Positions 8,006-12,860 of a DNA stretch of 12,860 nt are shown here, one piece after another (position 1 is the first letter of the stretch; every line of letters starts with the position of its first letter). This DNA is from JACDER01 sp036394915 (GTDB lineage Bacteria > Actinomycetota > Thermoleophilia > Gaiellales > Gaiellaceae). The translations under genes and the position numbers were made by a program. The notes under the pieces were generated by a model. That model was not told the origin of the DNA and ran no database searches. It worked only from the letters and a program-made list of their open reading frames with translations. The DNA lies in the NCBI GenBank assembly GCA_036394915.1, contig DASWEE010000142.1:1-12860 (forward strand), written 5' to 3'.

Positions 8006-8039
8006 CGCCGGCGAAGCCGGGCTTGACCCGGCGAGAGCC
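8006..8039. repeat. GC-rich inverted repeat in the gatC-gatA spacer
   Basis: The centre is GCCGGG, CTTGA, CCCGGC (8016-8032). The 30 bases at 8010-8039 match 12718-12748, beside the tRNA-Cys, at about 25 of 31 aligned positions. This suggests two members of a dispersed palindromic family; with only two copies in view the family status is tentative. Confidence 0.5.
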
Positions 8040-8058
8040 GAACAGCGCTTAGCCGTGC

Positions 8059-8107
8059 CTCCAACCTTAAGAAGGGGGCCAACGGGGGAAACCTGGTTTC
8101 CCCCGTT
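8059..8107. repeat. Palindromic intergenic repeat, copy A (3' of gatC)
   Basis: It reads CTCCAA, then GAAGGGGG at 8071-8078, then a perfect 13-bp hairpin AACGGGGGAAACC / GGTTTCCCCCGTT (8081-8107) with one unpaired base. The same order of blocks recurs at 11715-11760. It begins 4 bp after the gatC stop. There is no T-run on the minus strand, so it is not a standard terminator. Confidence 0.65.
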
Positions 8108-8111
8108 CTCG

Positions 8112-8393
8112 TCACGCCGGCGGGACGCGGAAGTAGCCGCCCTCACGGTCGGGCGCGTTCTGGAGCGCCTCCTCGAGCGGAAGCGATGGTCTCGGCTCGT
8201 CCTCGGCCCAGACGTTCGAAAGCTCGAGCGGATGCGAGGTCGGCTCCACGCCGGACAGGTCGAGCTCCCCGACCTTGCCCACGGCCTCGAGGATCGCGCT
8301 CAGCTGCTGCTGGAAGCGCTCGACCTCCTCGTCGGTCAAAGCGAGCCTCGCCAGGCGCGCCACGTGCAGCACTTCGTCTCTGGAGATAGCCAT
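8112..8393 (-). CDS. gatC: Asp-tRNA(Asn)/Glu-tRNA(Gln) amidotransferase subunit C
   Basis: A 93-residue subunit that wraps around the GatA-GatB interface and stabilises the complex. Seen: N-terminal MAISRDEVLHVARLARLALT, helical EEVERFQQQLSAILEAVGKV, the loop GVEPTSHP, and the C-terminal NAPDREGGYFRVP, all typical of GatC at full length. The ATG at 8393 has GGAAGGA (8402-8408 on the plus strand) 8 nt upstream; an in-frame upstream extension to 8447 runs into the csp terminator and is rejected. It is the first gene of the gat cluster. I see no clear promoter in the 50 bp between it and the csp terminator, so transcription may come from readthrough or from an unrecognised promoter. Confidence 0.96.
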   Translation of the reverse strand: MAISRDEVLHVARLARLALTDEEVERFQQQLSAILEAVGKVGELDLSGVEPTSHPLELSNVWAEDEPRPSLPLEEALQNAPDREGGYFRVPPA

Positions 8394-8442
8394 CGCCTCA
8401 ATCCTTCCAGAACGCCCAGTGGCAACGCGGCTCTCGGTCCCG

Positions 8443-8472
8443 GTCATAAAGCGGGCCCCTTTCGGGGCCCGC
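8443..8472 (-). terminator. Intrinsic terminator after csp
   Basis: On the minus strand: GCGGGCCCC, GAAA tetraloop, GGGGCCCGC, then TTTATG. A perfect 9-bp GC stem with a stable GNRA loop and a short T-run, 26 bp after the csp stop. The short T-run could allow some readthrough into gatC. Confidence 0.75.
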
Positions 8473-8498
8473 GTAACTGTTGTCTCGTGAGAAAAGAG

Positions 8499-8699
8499 CT
8501 AGACCGGCTGGACGTTCGCCGCCTGGAGGCCCTTCGTGCCCTCCACGACGTCGAACTCGACCCGCTGGCCTTCAGTCAAGGACTTGTAGCCCTCACCGGC
8601 GATCGCGGTGAAATGGACGAACACATCGTCCTCACCCTCGCGCTCGATGAAACCATAACCCTTCTCGTTCGAGAACCACTTCACGGTGCCCTGAGCCAA
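8499..8699 (-). CDS. Cold shock protein, CspA family
   Basis: A 66-residue single cold-shock domain that binds single-stranded RNA/DNA and acts as an RNA chaperone. Seen: GTVKWFSNEKGYGFIE with RNP1 (KGYGFIE) and RNP2 (VFVHF), the aromatic residues used for nucleic-acid stacking, and the usual end GLQAANVQPV. The start is TTG: GAAGGAGG at 8707-8714 is a near-perfect Shine-Dalgarno 7 nt before it, and MAQGTVKWF is the family N-terminus. A GTG at 8720 would swallow that site. It stands alone, with an intrinsic terminator downstream and an 85-bp gap to folD upstream; TAAGTT (8754-8759, minus) may be its -10 box, leaving a leader of about 45 nt. Confidence 0.96.
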   Translation of the reverse strand: MAQGTVKWFSNEKGYGFIEREGEDDVFVHFTAIAGEGYKSLTEGQRVEFDVVEGTKGLQAANVQPV

Positions 8700-8753
8700 C
8701 CAAAACCCTCCTTCAACCACAAAACAACGACGGCCCGGGCACCGAGCCGCCGG

Positions 8754-8759
8754 AACTTA
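8754..8759 (-). promoter_or_regulatory. Candidate -10 box for csp
   Basis: TAAGTT on the minus strand fits the actinobacterial TAnnnT pattern and would start a transcript near 8747, within the folD-csp gap. I find no convincing -35 box, so this is a weak call. Confidence 0.3.
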
Positions 8760-8784
8760 CAGGAACCCGCCAACCATAACGGCC

Positions 8785-9633
8785 CTATCTGGGGAACGCA
8801 AGCGCACCCCGCCGCATCCGCGCAGCCCGAACCGTGTTCCGGAGCAGCATCGCGATCGTCATCGGGCCGACGCCGCCGGGCACCGGCGTCAGGAGGCCGG
8901 CCCTCTCGGCCACACCCGGATCCGTGTCCCCGACCAGACCTCCATCGGTCGCGTTCATGCCGACGTCGATGACCGTGGCACCCTGCTTGACCATGTCGGC
9001 CGTGACGATCCCGGCGCTGCCGACGGCGACGACCAGGACGTCGGCGTCGAGCGTGAAGCGGGCCAGATCATCGGTGTGCGAGTGGCAAATCGTGACGGTC
9101 GCATGGCGGTGAAGCAGCAGGAGGGCGACGGGCTTCCCCACCCGGTCGCTGCGCCCCAGGACGACGGCGCGGGCGCCGTCCAGCGGAACCTCGTACTCGT
9201 CGAGGAGGGCCATGATCCCGGCCGCCGTCGCCGGGACGAGCGTCGGCCTGCCGCGATACAGCTGCCCGGCGTTCAGTGGATGGAATCCGTCCACGTCCTT
9301 CAGCGGGGCGACGGCGTCCGTGGCGGTGATCTCGTCGATCTGAGGCGGAAGGGGCGTCTGGACGAGGATGCCGTCGATCGCGTCGTCCGCGTTCAAGGCT
9401 TCGACCACCTCCAAGAGCTCGTTCTGGGTCGTCTCTTCGGGCAACCGCATGTCGACCGGCCGGATCCCGACCTCATTCGCAGCCGCATGTTTGAGTCGAA
9501 TGTAGGTCTCCGATGCCGGATCACGCCCGACCAGCAGCGTCGTGAGTCCGAGGTCCCCCAGCTCCCGCACCTCGTCTGCGACCTCGGCGCGCACACGTGC
9601 GGCGAGCGCCTTGCCGTCCATCAAGGTGGCCAC
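8785..9633 (-). CDS. folD: Bifunctional methylenetetrahydrofolate dehydrogenase/cyclohydrolase
   Basis: A 282-residue cytosolic enzyme that interconverts 5,10-methylene-, 5,10-methenyl- and 10-formyl-tetrahydrofolate using NADP, feeding purine and formyl-Met synthesis. Seen: TYIRLKHAAANEVGI with the catalytic YxxxK (Tyr44, Lys48), GILVQTPLP, PLKDVDGFHPLNAG, the dinucleotide-binding VLGRSDRVGKPVA, and TPVPGGVGPMTIAML near the end. All catalytic positions are present and the length is normal. The GTG at 9633 shares its G with the TAG of the upstream diiron gene (TAGTG), which suggests translational coupling; an ATG at 9621 is possible. The tail RAARMRRGALAFPR is slightly extended. Confidence 0.95.
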   Translation of the reverse strand: MATLMDGKALAARVRAEVADEVRELGDLGLTTLLVGRDPASETYIRLKHAAANEVGIRPVDMRLPEETTQNELLEVVEALNADDAIDGILVQTPLPPQIDEITATDAVAPLKDVDGFHPLNAGQLYRGRPTLVPATAAGIMALLDEYEVPLDGARAVVLGRSDRVGKPVALLLLHRHATVTICHSHTDDLARFTLDADVLVVAVGSAGIVTADMVKQGATVIDVGMNATDGGLVGDTDPGVAERAGLLTPVPGGVGPMTIAMLLRNTVRAARMRRGALAFPR

Positions 9634-10454
9634 TAGGAGACGGGGATCTCGATGTCGCCGACGTCGATGCCGAGCGAGGAGGCCATCTTCACGCCCTCCT
9701 CGATGTCCTCGCGCAGGCGCTCGATGTCGCGGGAGCGCATCAGCCCGCCGATCCACTCGCGCGCCTTCGGGCGCCAGAGCACGTGCCGGGCGAAGATCGG
9801 GAGCATCTCGTTCGCGACCTTGACGAGCTGCTTGTGGACTTTCTTCGGCGCGCCCTCGAGCAGTATCCGCTCGTAGGCGACCCCCGAGCGGTGATGGATG
9901 CCGTCGTCGACGGTCAGGCGGTTGCAGAGGTCTGCGAGCACGGTTCCCGGCGCCGCGCGCGCGATCAACCGGAAGCGCGGGATGATCAGCCGCTCGAAGA
10001 AGACCTGCATCAGGAAGACCTTTTCCTCCAGCGAGTCGAGCTCGAGGAACATGTGCGCGAGCTCGTCGAGATAGGGATCGCGCTCGGTCGCACCGCCGGC
10101 TTCCGCGATCAGCTTCAGCCACGCCTCCGTGTGACGCGACTCGTCCTGCACCATCGTCGTGTAATAGAGCTTCGCCTCGTAGTGCGGCGCCGCCTCGAGA
10201 AGCTGTGAGGCCATCTCGACCGCGAACATGTCGGCCTGGTACTGCTGCGTGATCACGGAGCGCCACAGGTCGAGTCGGCGCGCCTTCTTCTCCGGCGACC
10301 CCTTGGTCGTCTCCGGAATCGGCGGAATCTCGCCCCAAGGCATGTCCCGCACCTGCCATTCGGCCCGCTTGGCGAGCTCGTAATAGCGCAGAACGCTCTC
10401 ATGCTCCGTGCTGGGCGGCGGGGCGGCCGGCTGCGACTCGAGGGCAGTCTCCAT
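9633..10454 (-). CDS. Ferritin-like/R2-like diiron protein
   Basis: A 273-residue, largely helical protein. Seen: two four-helix-type ligand sets, with Asp75 (or Glu80) then Glu105-x-x-His108 in VQDESRHTEAW, and Glu154 in VFFERLI then Asp184-x-x-His187 in VDDGIHHRSG. Each first ligand is 30 residues from its partner, the geometry of ribonucleotide-reductase R2 and related diiron oxidases. An Asp replaces the usual Glu in the last ExxH. It is often labelled ribonucleotide reductase beta-like, but it lacks neighbours of that pathway and is shorter than true R2, so an oxidase or oxygenase of unknown substrate is more likely. It is the first gene before folD, overlapping it by one base. Its ATG faces the HMG-CoA-reductase-type gene across a 24-bp gap, with TAAGCT 7 nt upstream, and it probably has a leaderless mRNA. 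Confidence 0.8.
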   Translation of the reverse strand: METALESQPAAPPPSTEHESVLRYYELAKRAEWQVRDMPWGEIPPIPETTKGSPEKKARRLDLWRSVITQQYQADMFAVEMASQLLEAAPHYEAKLYYTTMVQDESRHTEAWLKLIAEAGGATERDPYLDELAHMFLELDSLEEKVFLMQVFFERLIIPRFRLIARAAPGTVLADLCNRLTVDDGIHHRSGVAYERILLEGAPKKVHKQLVKVANEMLPIFARHVLWRPKAREWIGGLMRSRDIERLREDIEEGVKMASSLGIDVGDIEIPVS

Positions 10455-10478
10455 CGTCCGAAGCTTAAGCTCTTTGCC
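10455..10478. promoter_or_regulatory. Candidate symmetric bidirectional promoter for two leaderless genes
   Basis: The whole gap between two divergent ATGs is 24 bp. The palindrome AGCTTAAGCT (10462-10471) sits exactly at its centre, with 7 bp to each ATG. Read either way it gives TAAGCT, matching TAnnnT, so the predicted transcription start would fall at or next to the A of each ATG. Neither gene has a Shine-Dalgarno site in this gap. The palindrome and spacings are seen; promoter activity is inferred. Confidence 0.6.
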
Positions 10479-11699
10479 ATGGAGCCCCGCCGCTGGCCGC
10501 GGAAGAACGATCCAGGGTCGATCAGGGCCCGGCAGGACGAGCTGCGGCCGCTGACGCAGGACGGCGAGGTCTTCTGGGACGACCTACAGGGCTTCTCACG
10601 CGCGACCGAGGCGCTGACCGGGGTCGCGGTCGTGCCGGTCGCGGTGGTCGGGCCGCTCGAGATCGCGCTCGGCGAGTACGAGCTGTCCGAGCCCGAGGGG
10701 CAGGTCGAGGAGCGAGGCCGCTCGCCGGAGAGCGTGTACGTCCCGCTGGCGAACACCGAGGGAGGGCTGGCGCTCTCCCTCCACCGCGGCACCCGGGCTG
10801 CGGCAGAGTCCGGAGGCTTCCACACGTACGTACTCCGCGACCGGATGACGCGCGCGAGCGCGTTCCTGTTCGAGAGCACCGGCGAGGCGGTCGAGTTCGC
10901 GCGCTGGATCCAGGGACAGGTTCCCGAGATGCGCTCCTGGCTGGAAGGCGCGCCGGTGGAGGGACTGTCCCTCCACGCGAGGCTGCGCGAGCTCGAGACC
11001 CACGTGGTCGGGCCGATGTGCCACGTCATGTACGCGTTCACGACCGGCGACGCGGTCGGGCTGAACATGGTCACGCGGAACAGCTACGCGCTCAACCACG
11101 GGTTCGTGTCGGAGCGGACGCCGGTGACACCGGTGCGCTCCGTGCTGGAAGGGAACATGGGCGGCGACAAGAAGCCTTCGCACCGCTACTTCGAGCGCGG
11201 CGGGCACGGGAAGACGGTGATCGCGGAGACGACGCTGACCGACGACGCGATCCGCCGCGTCCTCCGGACGAGCGCGGACGATCTGCTCGATCTCACGTTC
11301 GTGGGCACACACGGCGCGGTCGCCTCCGGGATGCAATCGGTCGCGTTCACGCCGGCGACCGCGATCGCCGCGCTCTTCACCGCCACCGGCCAGGACATCG
11401 GAATGGTCGGGACGAGCTCGATGGCGCACGGCGCGGCCCGCCGGGTCGAGGGCGGGCTCAACGTCTCGATCAGGCTCCCGGGGCTCGAGGTGGCAACGGT
11501 CGGGGGCGGGACGACGCTGCCCTATGCGCGCTCGTGGCTGTCGCTGATGGGCTGCGCCGGAGCGGGCAAGGTCTACCGCTTCGCCCAGATCGTCGCCGCC
11601 GCGGCGCTCGCACTCGAGATCTCTGCGTCAGCGGCGATGGCGACCGCAGGCTCACGGGAATTCTTCAAAGCCCACCACGAGCGAGGCGGCCTGAGGTGA
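10479..11699 (+). CDS. HMG-CoA reductase family protein (class I-like, divergent)
   Basis: A 406-residue protein. Known for the family: reduction of HMG-CoA to mevalonate with two NADPH. Seen: GVAVVPVAVVGPL, ANTEGGLALSLHRG with Glu94, GDAVGLNM in place of the usual DAMGMNM cofactor motif, GNMGGDKKPS with Lys231 in place of CTDKKPAA, GQD with Asp306, VGGGTTLPYAR, and a C-terminal FFKAHHERGG with His399. These align with Glu559, Lys691, Asp767 and His866 of human HMGR, so catalysis is plausible. The usual NAHAANI segment is replaced by AFTPATAI, which marks it as an unusual branch. No other mevalonate-pathway gene is in the window. It diverges from the diiron gene and probably has a leaderless mRNA. 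It is followed, after a repeat, by a thioesterase on the same strand. It could be HMGR or a relative acting on another acyl-CoA. Confidence 0.87.
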   Translation: MEPRRWPRKNDPGSIRARQDELRPLTQDGEVFWDDLQGFSRATEALTGVAVVPVAVVGPLEIALGEYELSEPEGQVEERGRSPESVYVPLANTEGGLALSLHRGTRAAAESGGFHTYVLRDRMTRASAFLFESTGEAVEFARWIQGQVPEMRSWLEGAPVEGLSLHARLRELETHVVGPMCHVMYAFTTGDAVGLNMVTRNSYALNHGFVSERTPVTPVRSVLEGNMGGDKKPSHRYFERGGHGKTVIAETTLTDDAIRRVLRTSADDLLDLTFVGTHGAVASGMQSVAFTPATAIAALFTATGQDIGMVGTSSMAHGAARRVEGGLNVSIRLPGLEVATVGGGTTLPYARSWLSLMGCAGAGKVYRFAQIVAAAALALEISASAAMATAGSREFFKAHHERGGLR

Positions 11700-11714
11700 G
11701 AATGACAAGCCGGA

Positions 11715-11760
11715 CTCCAAGGAAGGGGGAGCTCGAGGGGGAAACGGATTTCCCCCTCGA
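11715..11760. repeat. Palindromic intergenic repeat, copy B (3' of the HMGR-like gene)
   Basis: Same block order as 8059-8107: CTCCAA, GAAGGGGG (11722-11729), GGGGGAAAC, TTTCCCCC. Its hairpin TCGAGGGGGAAA / CGGA / TTTCCCCCTCGA (11733-11760) is perfect over 12 bp. It starts 15 bp after the HMGR-type stop. There is no T-run. Confidence 0.65.
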
Positions 11761-11766
11761 ATGGAG

Positions 11767-11793
11767 CAACGGCCCGGCTTTGCCGGGTCGTTG
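11767..11793 (+). repeat. Hairpin between the HMGR-like and thioesterase genes
   Basis: CAACGGCCCGGC, TTT loop, GCCGGGTCGTTG: a 12-bp stem with one pair that is G-U in RNA of the plus strand. It ends 8 bp before the thioesterase GTG, and no T-run follows. The G-U pair makes it slightly more stable as plus-strand RNA than as a DNA cruciform, but its role (attenuation, RNA stability or a repeat remnant) is unknown. Confidence 0.55.
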
Positions 11794-11801
11794 CGTTCTC
11801 C

Positions 11802-12293
11802 GTGAGCGCCGACGATCCGCGGGTGCGCATCCCACCCCACCACGACCCCGCTTGCTTCGGATGCGGCGAGAACCCCTTCGGCCTCAATCTGCTGCCGCCC
11901 GAGGTCGAGGGAGCCGAGGAGTACGAGGCCTATCTCCATTTCGACGAGCGCCACCAGGCCGGGCCGGGGATCGTCCACGGCGGCCTCGTGGCGGCGGCGC
12001 TCGACGAGGCGTGTGGGCTGCTCGCGACCTGGTACCGCTTTCCCGCGGTGACGGCGCGGATTCTCGTTCGGTATCGACGCCCGGTGCCGATCAACACCGA
12101 GCTGCTCGTCCGCGCAGCCGTCGAGTCGACCGCCGGGCGCCGGATCCGTGTGCGCGGAGATCTCCTGGACGGAGACGACATCCTGGCAGAGGCAAAGGCC
12201 GCGTTCCTGCACGTCCCGCTCGAGCACTTCCTCGCGACGCCCGAGGGCCGGGCGGCCGGGGAGGCGTGGCGCCGGCGGCTCGGGATGGGCTAA
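11802..12293 (+). CDS. Hotdog-fold acyl-CoA thioesterase (PaaI/4HBT-like)
   Basis: A 163-residue protein. Known for the family: hydrolysis of acyl-CoA thioesters as a dimer or tetramer. Seen: N-terminal ACFGCGENPFGLNL, typical of this subgroup and including a CxxC (Cys18, Cys21), and the hotdog helix GIVHGGLVAAALDEACG with His59-Gly-Gly and Asp68-Glu69 as the likely catalytic region. The beta-strand segment RILVRYRRPVPINTEL is the usual central part. The GTG start has no Shine-Dalgarno site; a hairpin ends 8 bp before it. It follows the HMGR-type gene by 102 bp and may share its transcript, so a role on the same acyl-CoA pool is possible but unproven. The stop is one base from that of the opposing gene. 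Confidence 0.88.
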   Translation: MSADDPRVRIPPHHDPACFGCGENPFGLNLLPPEVEGAEEYEAYLHFDERHQAGPGIVHGGLVAAALDEACGLLATWYRFPAVTARILVRYRRPVPINTELLVRAAVESTAGRRIRVRGDLLDGDDILAEAKAAFLHVPLEHFLATPEGRAAGEAWRRRLGMG

Positions 12294-12294
12294 G

Positions 12295-12642
12295 TCAGTC
12301 CGAACGAGGGTCGGTCCCGCGAGCGATATCCGCCTCTTCGCCATGCTTCTGGACCACCGTGTAGCGGGCGTGCGTCTCGACAACGGTCTCGATCGCGTCG
12401 TCAACGTGATCCCCGAGGACGATGAAGCGCGCGGGATGAGCGCGGACCGCTTCGTATTCCTGGCGGGTCATCTCCAGTCGGGCCATACAGTCGAGCGCGC
12501 CGCATTCGCAGAGGAACTCCTCGCGATCGACAACGGCGGCACCGACGACAGCCGTGTCGAGCCCGTCGTCGATCTCCTTCAGCCGCTCGTTCAGGTTGCG
12601 AAACAGCGTCTCGTTCCGCGCCCTCTGCTCGTCCCGAGTCAT
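12295..12642 (-). CDS. Small conserved protein with a C-x-C-x4-C motif, function unknown
   Basis: A 115-residue acidic, probably cytosolic protein. Seen: an N-terminal helix (QRARNETLFRNLNERLKEID), then EEFLCECGALDCMARLEM with Cys45, Cys47 and Cys52, then EYEAVRAHPARFIVLGDHV and a closing THARYTVVQKHGE segment with His91 and His100. The pattern is familiar from short uncharacterised actinobacterial proteins, and the Cys cluster suggests metal binding, but I cannot name a function. The ATG at 12642 is the only sensible start; no strong ribosome binding site precedes it. It is transcribed away from the tRNA and ends one base from the thioesterase stop. Confidence 0.8.
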   Translation of the reverse strand: MTRDEQRARNETLFRNLNERLKEIDDGLDTAVVGAAVVDREEFLCECGALDCMARLEMTRQEYEAVRAHPARFIVLGDHVDDAIETVVETHARYTVVQKHGEEADIARGTDPRSD

Positions 12643-12689
12643 CGCTGAACAGTTTCTCAGGACTGAAGGAGCGTGGCTAGGGGCCTCGG

Positions 12690-12695
12690 TACACT
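12690..12695 (+). promoter_or_regulatory. Candidate -10 box for tRNA-Cys
   Basis: TACACT fits TAnnnT. A start about 7 nt downstream would fall at 12702-12704, exactly where the 59-nt inverted repeat begins, so the tRNA precursor would carry that hairpin as its 5' leader. No good -35 box is visible. Confidence 0.35.
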
Positions 12696-12703
12696 CATCG
12701 CGT

Positions 12704-12762
12704 CACTGGCCGGCGGTGGCGAGAGCCGGGCTCCGCCCGGCGGAAGCCAGCGCCGGCCAGTG
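12704..12762. repeat. 59-nt inverted repeat upstream of tRNA-Cys
   Basis: The outer arms CACTGGCCGGCG and CGCCGGCCAGTG are perfect over 12 bp. Inside are a G/G mismatch, TGGC/GCCA, an internal loop GAGA/GGAA, and GCCGGGC-TCC-GCCCGGC. The total is 23 paired positions. It ends 6 bp before the tRNA. Its core resembles 8010-8039. Confidence 0.75.
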
Positions 12763-12768
12763 TCGCGA

Positions 12769-12839
12769 GGCGCCGTGGCCGAGTGGTTAGGCAGGGGCCT
12801 GCAAAGCCCCGTACAGCGGTTCGAATCCGCTCGGCGCCT
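12769..12839 (+). tRNA. tRNA-Cys (anticodon GCA)
   Basis: A 71-nt cloverleaf: acceptor GGCGCCG/CGGCGCC, D stem GCC/GGC, anticodon stem GGGGC/GCCCC with loop CTGCAAA (anticodon GCA), variable loop GTAC, T stem AGCGG/CCGCT with loop TTCGAAT, and discriminator T (U73), a known Cys identity element. The CCA end is not encoded. The 21 bases after it hold no feature I can support. Confidence 0.97.
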
Positions 12840-12860
12840 TCTCAGCGGTTCTTCTCGTCG

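Noticed and set aside
6440..8026. Plus-strand ORF (528 codons) opposite gatA and the spacer
   Set aside because: The gatA frame is unambiguous; this ORF has only shadow composition.
8081..8107. Hairpin A as a rho-independent terminator for gatC
   Set aside because: There is no T-run on the minus strand after the stem and the same element occurs 3' of a plus-strand gene, so a repeat is a better description.
7907..8146. 79-codon minus-strand ORF through the gatC-gatA spacer
   Set aside because: Only the part from 7963 is meaningful, as the frameshifted gatC relic; upstream codons read through repeats and the end of gatC.
9633..10454. Naming the diiron gene nrdF/nrdB
   Set aside because: Ligand pattern is R2-like, but the protein is short, has Asp replacements and no nrd neighbours; the tyrosyl-radical site cannot be confirmed by eye.
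12769..12839. tRNA-Cys as an integration (att) site
   Set aside because: No integrase, no repeat of the tRNA 3' end and no mobile genes are visible in the window.
1..12860. CRISPR array, IS element or toxin-antitoxin system
   Set aside because: No regularly spaced direct repeats, transposase motifs or paired small toxin/antitoxin ORFs were found.

Overview
The window is GC-rich, gene-dense chromosomal DNA, most likely from an actinobacterium. The families and style fit a Thermoleophilia-type lineage (Gaiellales/Solirubrobacterales), but that placement is an inference from gene content, high third-position GC, GTG/TTG starts and TAnnnT-type -10 boxes; no rRNA or marker gene proves it. I see no phage, insertion sequence, CRISPR array or toxin-antitoxin module.

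Layout. Positions 1-3831 (minus) hold an MFS transporter with a C-terminal cyclic-nucleotide-binding domain, followed 28 bp later by a secreted penicillin-acylase-type Ntn hydrolase that runs off the left edge. Divergent to it, 3786-4355 (plus) encodes a small exported lysozyme/Rpf-like protein. It meets, tail to tail with one base between the stops, a Cys-rich lipoprotein (4357-4980, minus). That lipoprotein is the last gene behind gatC-gatA-gatB (8393 down to 4992), the glutamyl/aspartyl-tRNA amidotransferase. The gatC-gatA spacer is unusually long (316 bp). It contains a decayed copy of the gatC 5' end, a palindromic repeat, a GC-rich inverted repeat and a hairpin just before the gatA ribosome binding site.

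Upstream on the minus strand are csp (cold shock protein, with its own terminator), folD, and a ferritin-like/R2-like diiron protein whose stop overlaps the folD start. The diiron gene diverges from an HMG-CoA-reductase-family gene (10479-11699, plus). The two ATGs are only 24 bp apart, and the exact centre of that gap is a perfect palindrome, AGCTTAAGCT. It places a TAAGCT (TAnnnT) box 7 nt before each ATG, which looks like a symmetric bidirectional promoter for two leaderless mRNAs.

The right end has a hotdog-fold thioesterase (plus) and a small Cys-containing conserved protein (minus), again with one base between the stops. Last comes a tRNA-Cys(GCA), preceded by a 59-nt near-perfect inverted repeat.

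Most genes are housekeeping. The unusual material is between the genes: the symmetric promoter, the gatC relic, and two kinds of palindromic repeat, each seen at two separate sites.
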